Part shown: in pieces, positions 1 to 11,471 of the stretch | Layout of the letters: every line of letters begins with the position of its first letter | Numbering within the stretch: the stretch's first letter is position 1 | NCBI RefSeq assembly: GCF_000371785.1 | Contig: NZ_AQUI01000002.1 | Coordinates: 4,203,352-4,267,351 of the forward strand | Reading direction: 5' to 3' | DNA length: 64,000 nucleotides | DNA from: Actinopolyspora halophila DSM 43834 | GTDB taxonomy: Bacteria; Actinomycetota; Actinomycetes; Mycobacteriales; Pseudonocardiaceae | Notes under the pieces: model-generated | Databases searched by the model: none | Told to the model about the DNA's origin: nothing | The model's input: the letters and a program-made list of their open reading frames with translations, nothing else | Position numbers and translations under genes: made by a program

Positions 1-3464
<3,464 letters not shown>

Positions 3465-3529
3465 TGAACCAGAGAAAAAACCCCAGCAAAAACACAAAAA
3501 AACAAAAAGACAAGAAGCCACACACGCGT

Positions 3530-3556
3530 CAAGGCACTGTTGAATTCTCAAAGAAC
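3530..3556 (-). promoter_or_regulatory. rrn leader antitermination/processing element
   Basis: On the transcribed strand this reads GTTCTTTGAGAATTCAACAG, matching the conserved leader just upstream of 16S genes in actinobacteria (usual form TTCTTTGAGAACTCAACAG). It lies about 70 nt before the 16S 5' end. In other species this element belongs to the boxB/boxA antitermination and RNase III processing region. Confidence 0.7.
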
Positions 3557-3762
3557 ACACCCACAACCAGCGGGCACACCACCCACAAGACACCCCCGAA
3601 AACCGAGAGCACCCCGCAGCCAGCGCACATTCACCCTAGCACCCCAACCCAGCACCCCCACACCCGGGGGCACCACCCTTTCAACACCACCACACCACAC
3701 GCGCAGCCATGCCAAAAAGCTCAGGCACCACAATGAATGCAATTAATCAAACAACACCAGAA

Positions 3763-3791
3763 ACCCTAACACCCCGAAAACACCCCCACAA
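3763..3791 (-). promoter_or_regulatory. candidate rrn promoter (proximal)
   Basis: On the minus strand TTGTGG (3786-3791) and TAGGGT (3763-3768) are separated by 17 nt. A second TAGGGT lies at 3631-3636 without a good -35. The zone 3465-4050 contains no credible gene, and tandem promoters are usual for actinobacterial rrn operons. The hexamers match the consensus only in part, so this is a candidate. Confidence 0.3.
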
Positions 3792-3801
3792 ACCCGGGGG
3801 C

Positions 3802-3830
3802 ACCCTCGAAGCACCAGAATCACCGATCAA
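3802..3830 (-). promoter_or_regulatory. candidate rrn promoter (distal)
   Basis: On the minus strand TTGATC (3825-3830) is followed after 17 nt by GAGGGT (3802-3807). It lies 39 bp upstream of the other candidate and has the same spacing, which would make a tandem promoter array. The rest of 3830-4050 is A/C-rich low-complexity sequence in which I see no gene. Confidence 0.25.
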
Positions 3831-4052
3831 CCAAACACCAAACACAACCAGAAACCACCACAAAACCCGCAAGCCAAACCCGCAAGCCCCGCAGCAGTTC
3901 CCGCCATGCCGACAACCACCACACTACCCCCACCACCACCCCCACACACACCCACCCCCCACCACCACACAAACACCAGCACAACACGGGGAGAACAGCG
4001 CGAAGAGGCACGAGCGGGCACTACCGACGCTCGGCCAACCACACGACCCCGC

Positions 4053-4078
4053 CCCCGCGCGTGGACCCACGCGCGGGG
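4053..4078. terminator. GC hairpin between rrn upstream zone and the next gene
   Basis: Perfect 11-bp stem CCCCGCGCGTG / CACGCGCGGGG with a 4-nt loop. There is no U-tract on either strand. It separates the leftward rrn operon from the rightward small gene at 4178 and could insulate them; the role is an inference. Confidence 0.35.
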
Positions 4079-4177
4079 CAGTGGAGTACTCTCCTTCGAG
4101 TGATTATCGGCCACACCTCGGCCTGTCGCCGTCGAGCGCGGTAGCCTCGATCTTGGAACACGACCACGGGGGTAGCA

Positions 4178-4402
4178 GTGGATTCGACACCGATATACAC
4201 CGAGCTGCGGAACACGCTGATCGATCCGGAAGAGGATCACTGGACACACAGCGCTCCACCCGAGTTCCTCGCGTCCCTGGAAGACACCCACGAACAGAAC
4301 CAACAGAGCGAGAGCGACTCCGGCGGCACGCACGGCACCGACGAACAGGTGGCCCAGGCGAACCGGCGCGGCAAAGGACGCCGCCACCGCGCGGAGGACT
4401 GA
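4178..4402 (+). CDS. small acidic protein of unknown function
   Basis: A 74-residue product starting at GTG 4178, preceded by GGGGG about 6 nt upstream. It begins MDSTPIYTELRNTLI, has an acidic and polar middle rich in Glu, Asp, Ser, Gln and His, and ends with a basic run (NRRGKGRRHRAED). There is no signal peptide or membrane segment and I do not recognise a family. It sits alone between the rrn upstream zone and the Lsr2 pair. Codon use is compatible with coding, but the gene is short and could be spurious; a longer overlapping frame here is much less convincing because it is low complexity. Confidence 0.45.
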   Translation: MDSTPIYTELRNTLIDPEEDHWTHSAPPEFLASLEDTHEQNQQSESDSGGTHGTDEQVAQANRRGKGRRHRAED

Positions 4403-4789
4403 TCGGGGTTCCGGTTCGGGCTGGCGGACAGGTCTTCGTCGGCCCCGGTTCGCCCGTCCAGTCACTTGGCGGAACCTCCCACCGGCTCGGGCCCGGCAGC
4501 CCCGGCTGCGGGGAGCGTCCCCACCCCTCGAGGACGTCCGCGAAAGCGCCACGGGAGCCGCCGTTCGGAATGCCCCGCACGCCCCGGACGGCGGCTTCGA
4601 AACTCACCCCCGACGAATCGACGTCCGCTTTCCCCCAAAAAGCGGACGCACCTCACCCGAGGACGAAACGACACCCCGGAGGACTACAGCCGCGGAGCAA
4701 GAAGTCTCCCGGAAGGGAGCACCCGCTCCTCAGTCACCGCGTGAAACCCACCCGATCCGTAGCTGTCGGTGCCGACCGGTGACCGAACG
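4403..4789. other. 387-nt gap, no gene recognised
   Basis: Long open frames here are low-complexity Arg/Pro/Gly/Ser-rich shadows without start signals. I see no RNA gene, strong hairpin or repeat that I can support. Confidence 0.4.
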
Positions 4790-5284
4790 TCAGTCGGTGG
4801 CCGAGGAGAACTGCGGAAGCGACACCGCGGGAACCTTGGGATCCTCCTCGGAATCCTCCTGAGCCTGCTGTGACGGCTCGGACTCCTCGTCGGGGGAGAA
4901 GGACAACGGTTGCTCGAGCAGCGAGTCCTGCTCCTGCTCCTCGGTGTTCACCTGTTCGGAGACGTGGTCCGCCTCCGAATGATCCTGCTGGTACTGCTCC
5001 TTGCTCCGACGAGCGGCACCACGGATTTCCTCGGTGAGCTTGCGATTGGCCTTCCTGGCCTGACGCCCCTCGCGCTCCTGCTTACGGGTGGTCTGCCGCT
5101 TGTTCTGCTGTTGCGCCGTGCGTGCCTGCTTGATGTACGGCCCGAACAACTCGCGCAACTTCCGCGCATTCTGTTCACTCAGGTCGATTTCATAGCTCAC
5201 GCCGTCCATGGCGAAAGTAACTGTCTGCTGCGCTTCGGACCCGTCGATGTCATCGACGAGTTCGACCTGAATCCGCTCGGCCAT
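4790..5284 (-). CDS. Lsr2-like protein without the C-terminal DNA-binding domain
   Basis: The 164-residue product starts at ATG 5284 with AGGTG a few bases upstream. Residues 1-55 are a clear Lsr2 dimerisation domain (VELVDDIDGSEA, then a hydrophobic strand and YEIDLSEQNARKLRELFGPY), closely matching the canonical Lsr2 encoded divergently at 5672. Residues about 56-105 are basic and Gln-rich. From about 106 to the end the chain is strongly acidic. The motif that inserts into the AT minor groove in Lsr2 (RGR within RGRIP...AY) is absent. Lsr2 is a nucleoid-bridging xenogeneic silencer in actinobacteria. This paralogue could pair with canonical Lsr2 through the N-terminal domain and change its oligomerisation, but that is inference. 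A good promoter lies at 5359-5387. Confidence 0.85.
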   Translation of the reverse strand: MAERIQVELVDDIDGSEAQQTVTFAMDGVSYEIDLSEQNARKLRELFGPYIKQARTAQQQNKRQTTRKQEREGRQARKANRKLTEEIRGAARRSKEQYQQDHSEADHVSEQVNTEEQEQDSLLEQPLSFSPDEESEPSQQAQEDSEEDPKVPAVSLPQFSSATD

Positions 5285-5358
5285 GATCACCTGTTTCGGG
5301 AACGTGCCCCGTCTCGCTCCGCGACACTTGCCGGTAGACATCTCCGACCGGCACTTAC

Positions 5359-5387
5359 TTTATAGCACGCGGTCGGACAGTTGTCTC
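5359..5387 (-). promoter_or_regulatory. promoter of the Lsr2-like gene at 4790-5284
   Basis: On the minus strand GAGACA (5382-5387) is separated by 17 nt from TATAAA (5359-5364). This gives a 5' leader of roughly 65 nt before ATG 5284. It is the best sigma-70-type promoter match I found in the window. Confidence 0.5.
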
Positions 5388-5578
5388 GTACTCAACGATA
5401 GAACAACCTCACGTGTGGCCGTAAACCACCCACGCCCACGCAGTCGGTTCGTAGAAACCAATACTACTCGACTCCCGTGCTCTATCGATGCGGCACTCCG
5501 GGTAGCCCCCGACCACCCCGCGAGACATAGCGGAACATGTCATCGAGGTCACTCCACAACAGGACCACAGAGCCGCTC

Positions 5579-5607
5579 GCGACAATCGCACGACGTTAGT
5601 TTATTGT
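5579..5607 (+). promoter_or_regulatory. candidate promoter of lsr2
   Basis: GCGACA (5579-5584), 17-nt spacer, TATTGT (5602-5607), about 60 nt before the GTG start of lsr2. The intergenic DNA is locally richer in A/T (TTAGTTTATTGTACT), as expected for an autoregulated Lsr2 promoter. Autoregulation is inferred from the family. Confidence 0.35.
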
Positions 5608-5671
5608 ACTGCCGCGCTTCGTCGTAAGCTGTGGATGACCGACGAAAACGATCCGGAATCGAGGGTTAGCA

Positions 5672-6040
5672 GTGGCGCAGAAGGTAACGGTTCAACTCGT
5701 CGACGATGTCGACGGCTCGGAAGCAGAGTCCACCGTCGAGTTCGGTCTTGACGGGGTCAACTACACGATTGACCTGTCGACCGACAATGCTGCCGATCTG
5801 CGGGATGCGCTGGCCCCTTATCTTTCCAGCGCTCGCCGCACCGGTGGCCGCAAGCGCACCGCAAAGTCGACCAAGGGCGGTAAAACGCGTCAGTCGAGCG
5901 GCAACTCGCAAGCGCCGAAAGCCGCCGACCGCGAACGCAATCAGGCTATTCGGGAATGGGCTCGGCAACAGGGCATGCAGGTTTCCGACCGTGGTCGCAT
6001 TCCCGCTGAGATCGTGGAAGCCTACGACAAAGCTCAGTGA
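5672..6040 (+). CDS. lsr2: Lsr2 nucleoid-associated silencer
   Basis: The 122-residue product starts at GTG 5672 with GAGGG 6 nt upstream. Residues 1-60 form the dimerisation domain (VQLVDDVDGSEAESTVEF). A basic Lys/Arg/Ser linker follows, and the C-terminal DNA-binding domain ends in VSDRGRIPAEIVEAYDKA with the RGR minor-groove motif. Length and architecture are those of M. tuberculosis Lsr2. It binds AT-rich, often foreign DNA and represses transcription by bridging. It is divergent from a truncated paralogue across 387 nt. A hairpin follows at 6054-6092. Confidence 0.97.
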   Translation: MAQKVTVQLVDDVDGSEAESTVEFGLDGVNYTIDLSTDNAADLRDALAPYLSSARRTGGRKRTAKSTKGGKTRQSSGNSQAPKAADRERNQAIREWARQQGMQVSDRGRIPAEIVEAYDKAQ

Positions 6041-6053
6041 GGCGACTCCCGAC

Positions 6054-6092
6054 GCGGGCGGGTGGAACGACATTGCTCGTACACCCGCCCGC
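6054..6092. terminator. hairpin between lsr2 and rbsK
   Basis: Perfect 11-bp inverted repeat GCGGGCGGGTG / CACCCGCCCGC with a 17-nt loop, placed between two convergent genes. No U-tract is obvious, so it would be a GC-rich actinobacterial-type terminator. Confidence 0.45.
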
Positions 6093-6157
6093 CGGCGGAG
6101 CCCCGGGAGCGAAAACATTACGTGCACGACGACAAGCCAAATGTGATCTTCTTTCGC

Positions 6158-7060
6158 TCAGTTCGTCTCGTTCTCCAAGAATTCACGAATCTCCGGCGCC
6201 GAAGGCATGGAGCTGCTCGCCCCCTCCCTCCCGATCGACAGGGCCGCTGCCGCCGACCCCTCGCGCAGCGCCCGTTCCACGGACTCCTCCCCGGCCAGCG
6301 CCGCTCCGAGCGCGCCGACGAACGTGTCCCCCGCCGCTGTGGTGTCCACGGCCCGCACCGGGAAGGCGGGCACTCGCAACCGTTTTCCCGCCCGGTTCCC
6401 GTAGAGCACTCCCTGCTCCCCGAGCGTGATCACGACCTCTTCGACGCTGTCGAGCAGTGCCTCCGCCGCGAGCTCCGGGTCCTCCCGCCCGGTGAGCACG
6501 GCCGCCTCGTGCTCGTTCGGAACCAACAGGTCCACCTTCGACAGCAGGGACTCGGACAACGGCTCGGCGGGCGCCGGGGTGAGCACGACCCGCACACCGT
6601 GCGCGGCCGCCGTCTCCGCCGCCGCCTGCACCCCCTCCAGCGGGGTCTCCAACTGCATCAGCAAGCACGACGAGGAGGCGATGAGTTCTTCCGTCCCCCC
6701 GTCGATCCGATCCACCGCGGCGTTGGCACCGGCGACGACGACTATGGAGTTGGCGCCCTCGTCGTCGACCACGATGTGCGCTGTTCCGCTGTTTCCCTCG
6801 ACCGTGCGCAAGCCCGTGGTGTCCACGCCCGTCCCCGCGAGCGTGTCGCGGATCTGCTCGCCGAACCTGTCGTCCCCCACGGCACCGACGAACCGGGTCG
6901 CGGCGCCCGCCTTGGCCGCCGCGATGGCCTGGTTGGCTCCCTTGCCGCCGGGAACAGTACGGAAGGCGCGCCCGTGCACGGTCTCCCCGCTCCGCGGCGC
7001 GACGGGCACGTAAGCGACCAGGTCCATGTTGCAACTACCGAATACCGTCACCGTCTTCAC
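6158..7060 (-). CDS. rbsK: ribokinase (PfkB family)
   Basis: A 300-residue cytoplasmic sugar kinase that phosphorylates D-ribose to ribose 5-phosphate using ATP. The N-terminal strand VTVFGSCNMDL is typical of ribokinases, the substrate motif GGKGANQA lies near residue 40, and the second PfkB signature DTTAAGDTFVGAL with the catalytic Asp lies near residue 245. Length is normal. The start is GTG 7060, with a GGAG further upstream than ideal. No ribose transporter or rbsD neighbours it. A different PfkB substrate cannot be excluded, but overall similarity to RbsK is strong. Confidence 0.9.
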   Translation of the reverse strand: MKTVTVFGSCNMDLVAYVPVAPRSGETVHGRAFRTVPGGKGANQAIAAAKAGAATRFVGAVGDDRFGEQIRDTLAGTGVDTTGLRTVEGNSGTAHIVVDDEGANSIVVVAGANAAVDRIDGGTEELIASSSCLLMQLETPLEGVQAAAETAAAHGVRVVLTPAPAEPLSESLLSKVDLLVPNEHEAAVLTGREDPELAAEALLDSVEEVVITLGEQGVLYGNRAGKRLRVPAFPVRAVDTTAAGDTFVGALGAALAGEESVERALREGSAAAALSIGREGASSSMPSAPEIREFLENETN

Positions 7061-7182
7061 GCGACTATGATCTCCGATTCCCCGAGCTCCCGGACGCTGA
7101 GGGCCATTGGCGCGTCGTGCGCATCCGCACTGCCACGAGCACGTACCATGCCTGCAACGAGTTGGAAAGAGGACGAGACGCG

Positions 7183-8346
7183 GTGGACTACGTAGTGACT
7201 GCGGGGCTACGGCCTCCGGTGGACATCTCCAAGCTCGACCCGCTTCAGCAGGAGGGCGTGGTGTCCCTGCTGGATCACCAGCTCGGGCGGGTCGAGGGCG
7301 TTGCTGGCCCCGAAGCGGAGGACATCGATGTGCTGGACTACCGGATCGAGGTCGGTCCGGACGGGGCGACGGTGATGCTGGCTGTGGACGCTCCTTCGCT
7401 GCAGGCGGCCGAGACGGCCGCTGCCAACGTGGTGCAGGAGGTTCTCGCCGACAGTCAGGTGTTGGAGCACTGGGCGCTGACCCACTCCGAGGTCAAGATT
7501 ACCGAGGACGAGTTCAACGAGAGCCTGGCAGCGGCCGAGCAGAAGGCGGGCGAACCGCTCAGCGAGGCCGACGCCAGGCTGCAGGCCGAGATAGAGGAGG
7601 CGTTCGAACAGGCCGAAATCCCCGAATCCACTTCGTGGCAGCAGAGCAAGGGGACTTCCACGGAGCGGGAGCAGCTCGTGCCGAGCGGCTCCGAGCCCGA
7701 GACCGAGCGCTGGCGGGACAGGCTGCGCGGCCTCTCCGAGCGGTTGCGCGCGTTCACGGGGGCGGTGTTCGGGCGTCCCGAACACGGGGACCAGCGGGCC
7801 GAGGTGGCCGCGGGAGCGCTGATACACGCTGTCAGCGTCGTCACCGACGAGCTCTTCTACGACGAACTGGCGTTGACCGTCAACGACGCCACCGCCGACG
7901 GCGCGGTGGGGCTGCTCGTGCTGGAGGAGCTTCCCCCCTGCTACCAGCACAACTACGACGCGCGCTTCACGCGGTCGTTGCTGCTGAGTTCCGCCATGGT
8001 CGCGACCAGGCTCACCGGCAGCTTCTGGCGAGTGCCGCGTTGCGTGGCCGAGTCGCTGGCGTTGCGCCTGTTCGTCAACGAGGCGCGGGTCGTGCTGGAA
8101 GCCACCGAACTGATGAGTTGGGACGAGAGCGAACCGCTGTTCGAGGAGTTCATCACGCACGCCTGCCCGGACCGGGCCTACGAGGAGTTGTTCACCATCG
8201 ATTCCGCGGCGGAGGAGGAGACCGGCAGTTCCGCCGAGCACGTGGAATCGGTGGAGCAGCGGCTGCGGGACCGGGGACTGGCTTTCGACCAGTGGTTCAA
8301 CAGGGCGGGGGACTCCGAGCTGGGGGAGCACCCCTACACGGCCTGA
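7183..8346 (+). CDS. hypothetical protein, 387 residues
   Basis: I do not recognise this family. I chose GTG 7183 because AGAGGA lies about 10 nt upstream; a GTG at 7117 would add 22 residues that do not look conserved. Residues 1-140 are acidic with a mixed alpha/beta pattern (an Ala-rich helix SLQAAETAAANVVQEVLA). A charged Glu/Gln linker covers about 145-195. A predicted helical domain rich in aromatic residues follows (DELFYDELALTVND, ELPPCYQHNYDARFTRSLLLSSAM). There is no signal peptide and no obvious membrane segment. It is flanked by convergent speE and divergent rbsK, so context says little. Confidence 0.75.
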   Translation: MDYVVTAGLRPPVDISKLDPLQQEGVVSLLDHQLGRVEGVAGPEAEDIDVLDYRIEVGPDGATVMLAVDAPSLQAAETAAANVVQEVLADSQVLEHWALTHSEVKITEDEFNESLAAAEQKAGEPLSEADARLQAEIEEAFEQAEIPESTSWQQSKGTSTEREQLVPSGSEPETERWRDRLRGLSERLRAFTGAVFGRPEHGDQRAEVAAGALIHAVSVVTDELFYDELALTVNDATADGAVGLLVLEELPPCYQHNYDARFTRSLLLSSAMVATRLTGSFWRVPRCVAESLALRLFVNEARVVLEATELMSWDESEPLFEEFITHACPDRAYEELFTIDSAAEEETGSSAEHVESVEQRLRDRGLAFDQWFNRAGDSELGEHPYTA

Positions 8347-8468
8347 TCGGAGCGGTCGGGCTCACCCCGAGCTCTCCGGAGAACAGGGGCCCGAACGAAC
8401 ATCGGTCCGTGAGCACGGAGTTCGACCGACCGGTCGAAACCGCGCTCACGGACCGATGCCGTGTACCG

Positions 8469-9413
8469 TCACTCCTGGTGACGCACCGAATAAGGCGGAA
8501 CGGTCAGACCGATCAGACTCGCGTCGTCGACCGTCTCCGGCTCGTAGGAACTCTTCGGCAGCGCGTCGAGCATGACGTTCACCGGATCGTCCAGCTGTTC
8601 GACACGTCCGAACAGGAAGGCCCACTCGTGTTCGTCCGAACCGAAGTAGGTGACGGTGTCGAACACGGTCCGGAATCGGTTGTATGCCCTCGTGAGCGTG
8701 GTGTTTCGCCATATGGTCGGGCTTCCGGCCTGGAAGCCGACGACACCTCCCGGCGCCAGAACCGCTTGGCATCTGCGGATGAATTCCTCACCGTAGAGCC
8801 GATTGTGCTGACTGTCGGTGTCCTCGGCTCGCTCGTCGGGGAGATCCACGACCACCAGGTCGTAGCGCTGTCCCGTGCCGATCGCCTTGTCCAGGAAACT
8901 CCAACCGTCCGTGTAGTGCAGGGTGATCGGACCGTTTCCCTCTTCCAGGTCGGTGAGATCGGCACTGCGATACCCGTACGGGAGGTGCTCCGCGCACACG
9001 CGCACGCACTCCCTGTCGATGTCCACGTGATCCACGCGGCTCGCCCCGGCCTGTACGGCCATCCGGCTCGCCACGCCCTCGCTGGAACCGACGATCAGCA
9101 CCCGTTCGAGTTGTTCCGCGAGCAGGAAGCCGGGAACCATCATCGCCTCGTGGTAGACCAGCTGGGAGAACTCGGTGCTCTGCCGATCGTCGTCGCAGAA
9201 CAACGCGATTCCCTGGCCGGTACGACCGACAACCACGTGCTGGTAATCGGTGTCGCCCTCCCACAACACCTCGTCGACACGCCAGAGCCGCCGCATATCG
9301 GCACCGAGCAGCTCCTGAATCCACTGCTTGCCGTCGAGCTCGATCAACTCCCGCTCCTTTGCGCTGAGTCCGGCCGGACACACGTCCTCACGTGAGGCCG
9401 GTTTCGTATTCAT
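8469..9413 (-). CDS. speE: spermidine synthase-like aminopropyltransferase
   Basis: The 314-residue protein transfers aminopropyl groups from decarboxylated SAM to a diamine such as putrescine if it acts like SpeE. Family marks are GIALFCDDDRQSTEFSQLVYHEAM near residue 70-93, a Rossmann loop VLIVGSSEGVAS (normally GGGDG), VDIDRECVRVC, and YDLVVVDLPDE at the catalytic Asp region. It overlaps speD by 26 nt, so translation is probably coupled; I see no clear ribosome-binding site at ATG 9413 or the alternative GTG 9419. The degenerate glycine loop and a C-terminal extension of about 40 residues make it a divergent member, so the exact amine acceptor is uncertain. Confidence 0.8.
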   Translation of the reverse strand: MNTKPASREDVCPAGLSAKERELIELDGKQWIQELLGADMRRLWRVDEVLWEGDTDYQHVVVGRTGQGIALFCDDDRQSTEFSQLVYHEAMMVPGFLLAEQLERVLIVGSSEGVASRMAVQAGASRVDHVDIDRECVRVCAEHLPYGYRSADLTDLEEGNGPITLHYTDGWSFLDKAIGTGQRYDLVVVDLPDERAEDTDSQHNRLYGEEFIRRCQAVLAPGGVVGFQAGSPTIWRNTTLTRAYNRFRTVFDTVTYFGSDEHEWAFLFGRVEQLDDPVNVMLDALPKSSYEPETVDDASLIGLTVPPYSVRHQE

Positions 9414-9786
9414 GACCACGCCGGATCGTCCGGCAGTTCACGTTCGTCGGACTCAGCGCCTCTGCGAGCAGGTGCACCGCACGCTCGGGCTGTGCCCGAT
9501 TACCACAGGTGAACACGTCGATGAAGATCGAACCGTTCTCCGGGTAGGAGTGCAGCGAAGCGTGGGATTCCGACAGCAGTGCGAGCACGGTCACACCCTG
9601 CGGTTCGAATCGCTTCGAGATCACGTCGCACACCGTGGCCTGGGAACGGTCCAACGCGCTGTTGAGCGCGTCGGTCAGGAACTGTTCGTCATCGAGCAGT
9701 TCAGCGGCCACGCCCTCCAGTTCGGCGAGGACGTGTTGCCCGGTGAACAGACCGACGGGTTGCAGGGTTCCGGCGTCAATTGACAT
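9388..9786 (-). CDS. speD: S-adenosylmethionine decarboxylase proenzyme
   Basis: The 132-residue prokaryotic AdoMetDC is made as a proenzyme that cleaves itself before a serine to create its pyruvoyl cofactor. The cleavage site is visible in LLSESHASLHSYPE (Glu-Ser-His), followed by IDVFTCGNRAQPERA, which holds the catalytic Cys. It supplies decarboxylated SAM to the overlapping speE product. The start ATG 9786 has GGGAGG 7 nt upstream. It lies 76 nt after the ornithine decarboxylase gene in the same direction, forming a three-gene polyamine operon. Confidence 0.92.
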   Translation of the reverse strand: MSIDAGTLQPVGLFTGQHVLAELEGVAAELLDDEQFLTDALNSALDRSQATVCDVISKRFEPQGVTVLALLSESHASLHSYPENGSIFIDVFTCGNRAQPERAVHLLAEALSPTNVNCRTIRRGHEYETGLT

Positions 9787-9862
9787 CTATCGACCTCCCA
9801 ACATTTCGCAGATTCCTGCTGAAAATCTCCCTCGAACGAGCCAGGACCGCTTCAGCGGTCGT

Positions 9863-11113
9863 TCACGCTCGCTCGGTGGTCTCGGCACTGTCGAAGCAAT
9901 AAGTGGTCAACGGCTCGAACCCGTTGAAACAGACCGAGGAGTAGCTCGCGGTGTAGGCTCCCGCGCTGAGCACGTCGAGCTTGTCGCCACCGCGGAGGGT
10001 GGTCGGCAGCTCGTAGACGGTGTGTTGGTAGAGCACGTCGTCGCCGTCGCACGTCGGCCCCGCCAGCACGACAGGACCCACCGGGTCGCCGTCGCGGCTG
10101 GTGCGCAACCGATACGTGATCGCTTCCCCCTCGGTCTCCGCGAGACCGTTGTAACGTCCCGCGTCCAGGTAAACCCACCTGCCCCGGCCGGTTGTGTCCT
10201 CGGACACCAGAACGACCTCGCTACGCAGCACGCCCGCGTCCCCGACCAGGTACCGTCCCGGTTCGACGAGCAGTTCCGGGGGCTGCTCCCCGAAATGACG
10301 CCGCAGCGTCGCGTGCACCGTTCCGGTGTATTCCGCGAGATCCGGAGTGGACTGCGTGTAGGTGGCGGGCAACCCGCCGCCCAGGTTGAGCATGCGCGGG
10401 CCCGCACCGGTGTCGCAGGCGCCGAAGGTCTCGGCGGCCGCTGCCACACCGTGCTCCCACGCCTCCGTGGACAGCTGTTGTGACCCGAGGTGGAAGGAGA
10501 CCCCGTAGGGGTCGAGTCCCAGGTCGCCCGCGCGTCCCAGCAGCAGCGCCGCATCGGCGGGCGAGCACCCGAACTTGCGACCGAAGGGGGTCCGCGATCC
10601 GGTGTTGTCCACGGCTATCCGGCAGAACACTCCGGCACCGGGGGCGTTTTCGGCTATGTTCGCCAGGTCGGCGGCGCTGTCCGTGGCGAACAGCCGGACA
10701 CCCTTGCGGTGGGCGTAGGCGACGTCGGCCGGTTTCTTGATCGTGTTCCCGTAGGAGATCGACTCGGGAGCGGCCCCCTGGCGCAGGCAGAGGTCGATCT
10801 CACCGGGACTGGCCACGTCGAAGGAGGCTCCGAGGGAGACGAGTTCGGCGACGACGCGAGGGTCGGGATTGGCCTTGACGGCGTAACAGATCCGTGCCGT
10901 GGGCAGTTCGGTGCGCAGCCGCGAGTAACGATCACGAACGACGGCCAGGTCCAGGGCCAGGCACGGGCTCGCGGGGCGCCGGCGATCCAGGTACTCACGA
11001 ACGGATTCGGATGCGCTTTCAGCGGACGAGTACCCGCCGGCCGTGAAGCGGTCGGTGATAGCGGTGCCGCCAGGGCGGTCCGTCACAGCGGTGGTGGCGG
11101 ACAGGTCGGTCAA
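9863..11113 (-). CDS. ornithine/lysine decarboxylase, fold III PLP enzyme
   Basis: The 416-residue protein has the marks of the eukaryotic-type ornithine decarboxylase family: PLP lysine in CYAVKANPDP (about residue 80), SFHLGSQ, the phosphate-binding glycine loop NLGGGLP, EPGRYLV, and the catalytic cysteine block GPTCDGDD. It would convert ornithine to putrescine, the substrate for the downstream speD-speE pair. I place the start at TTG 11113 because GGAGG sits 8 nt upstream and this gives the normal family length; the frame stays open to 11314 without a credible start signal. A role as lysine or diaminopimelate decarboxylase is less likely given the operon. Confidence 0.88.
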   Translation of the reverse strand: MTDLSATTAVTDRPGGTAITDRFTAGGYSSAESASESVREYLDRRRPASPCLALDLAVVRDRYSRLRTELPTARICYAVKANPDPRVVAELVSLGASFDVASPGEIDLCLRQGAAPESISYGNTIKKPADVAYAHRKGVRLFATDSAADLANIAENAPGAGVFCRIAVDNTGSRTPFGRKFGCSPADAALLLGRAGDLGLDPYGVSFHLGSQQLSTEAWEHGVAAAAETFGACDTGAGPRMLNLGGGLPATYTQSTPDLAEYTGTVHATLRRHFGEQPPELLVEPGRYLVGDAGVLRSEVVLVSEDTTGRGRWVYLDAGRYNGLAETEGEAITYRLRTSRDGDPVGPVVLAGPTCDGDDVLYQHTVYELPTTLRGGDKLDVLSAGAYTASYSSVCFNGFEPLTTYCFDSAETTERA

Positions 11114-11301
11114 TCCCGAAACCTCCGTTTCTCGGCCGTTGGCGGGCCGTCGCGGGGAACACACCAATCCGGCCAGGGCCGACCCGAAGCGGGTCTCGAA
11201 GGGAACCGAGCCGCGGGGACTGCCGTGCGCCGACCAGAAACGGTACCGCCGATGGAGGCGCTTTTTCCAATCACACGGCAGGCTTCCCCCGGACAGTGGA
11301 A

Positions 11302-11318
11302 TCAATTGTGACAACTGA
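11302..11318. promoter_or_regulatory. operator-like palindrome upstream of the polyamine operon
   Basis: TCAATTGTGACAACTGA is an imperfect 8-1-8 palindrome (7 of 8 pairs) about 190 nt upstream of the decarboxylase start and inside the 358-nt gap 11114-11471. It stands out as A/T-richer than its surroundings. No other gene is seen in the gap. The binding protein is unknown. Confidence 0.25.
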
Positions 11319-11471
11319 CACGGCGAGTGACCAAAAAGCGCCCCACTCTGCCACGACGCTCGCCCTCGCCATCGTGTCCTTCGTCACGGGCGAACCGCAG
11401 TGCGCCGATCTTCAGCCCCGTCGGCGCGACTCGCCCCGCCCTCGCGCGGAACGAACTTTTCCGAGGAAAGT

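Noticed and set aside
3600-4000. Repeated CAC/ACC-rich stretches considered as a CRISPR or tandem array
   Set aside because: There are no repeated units of fixed length and no unique spacers; no cas genes are present in the window.
3709-4782. A 357-codon frame across the rrn upstream zone
   Set aside because: The product is low-complexity Pro/His/Thr/Arg sequence from C/A-rich DNA, with no ribosome-binding site, and it overlaps a better small gene.
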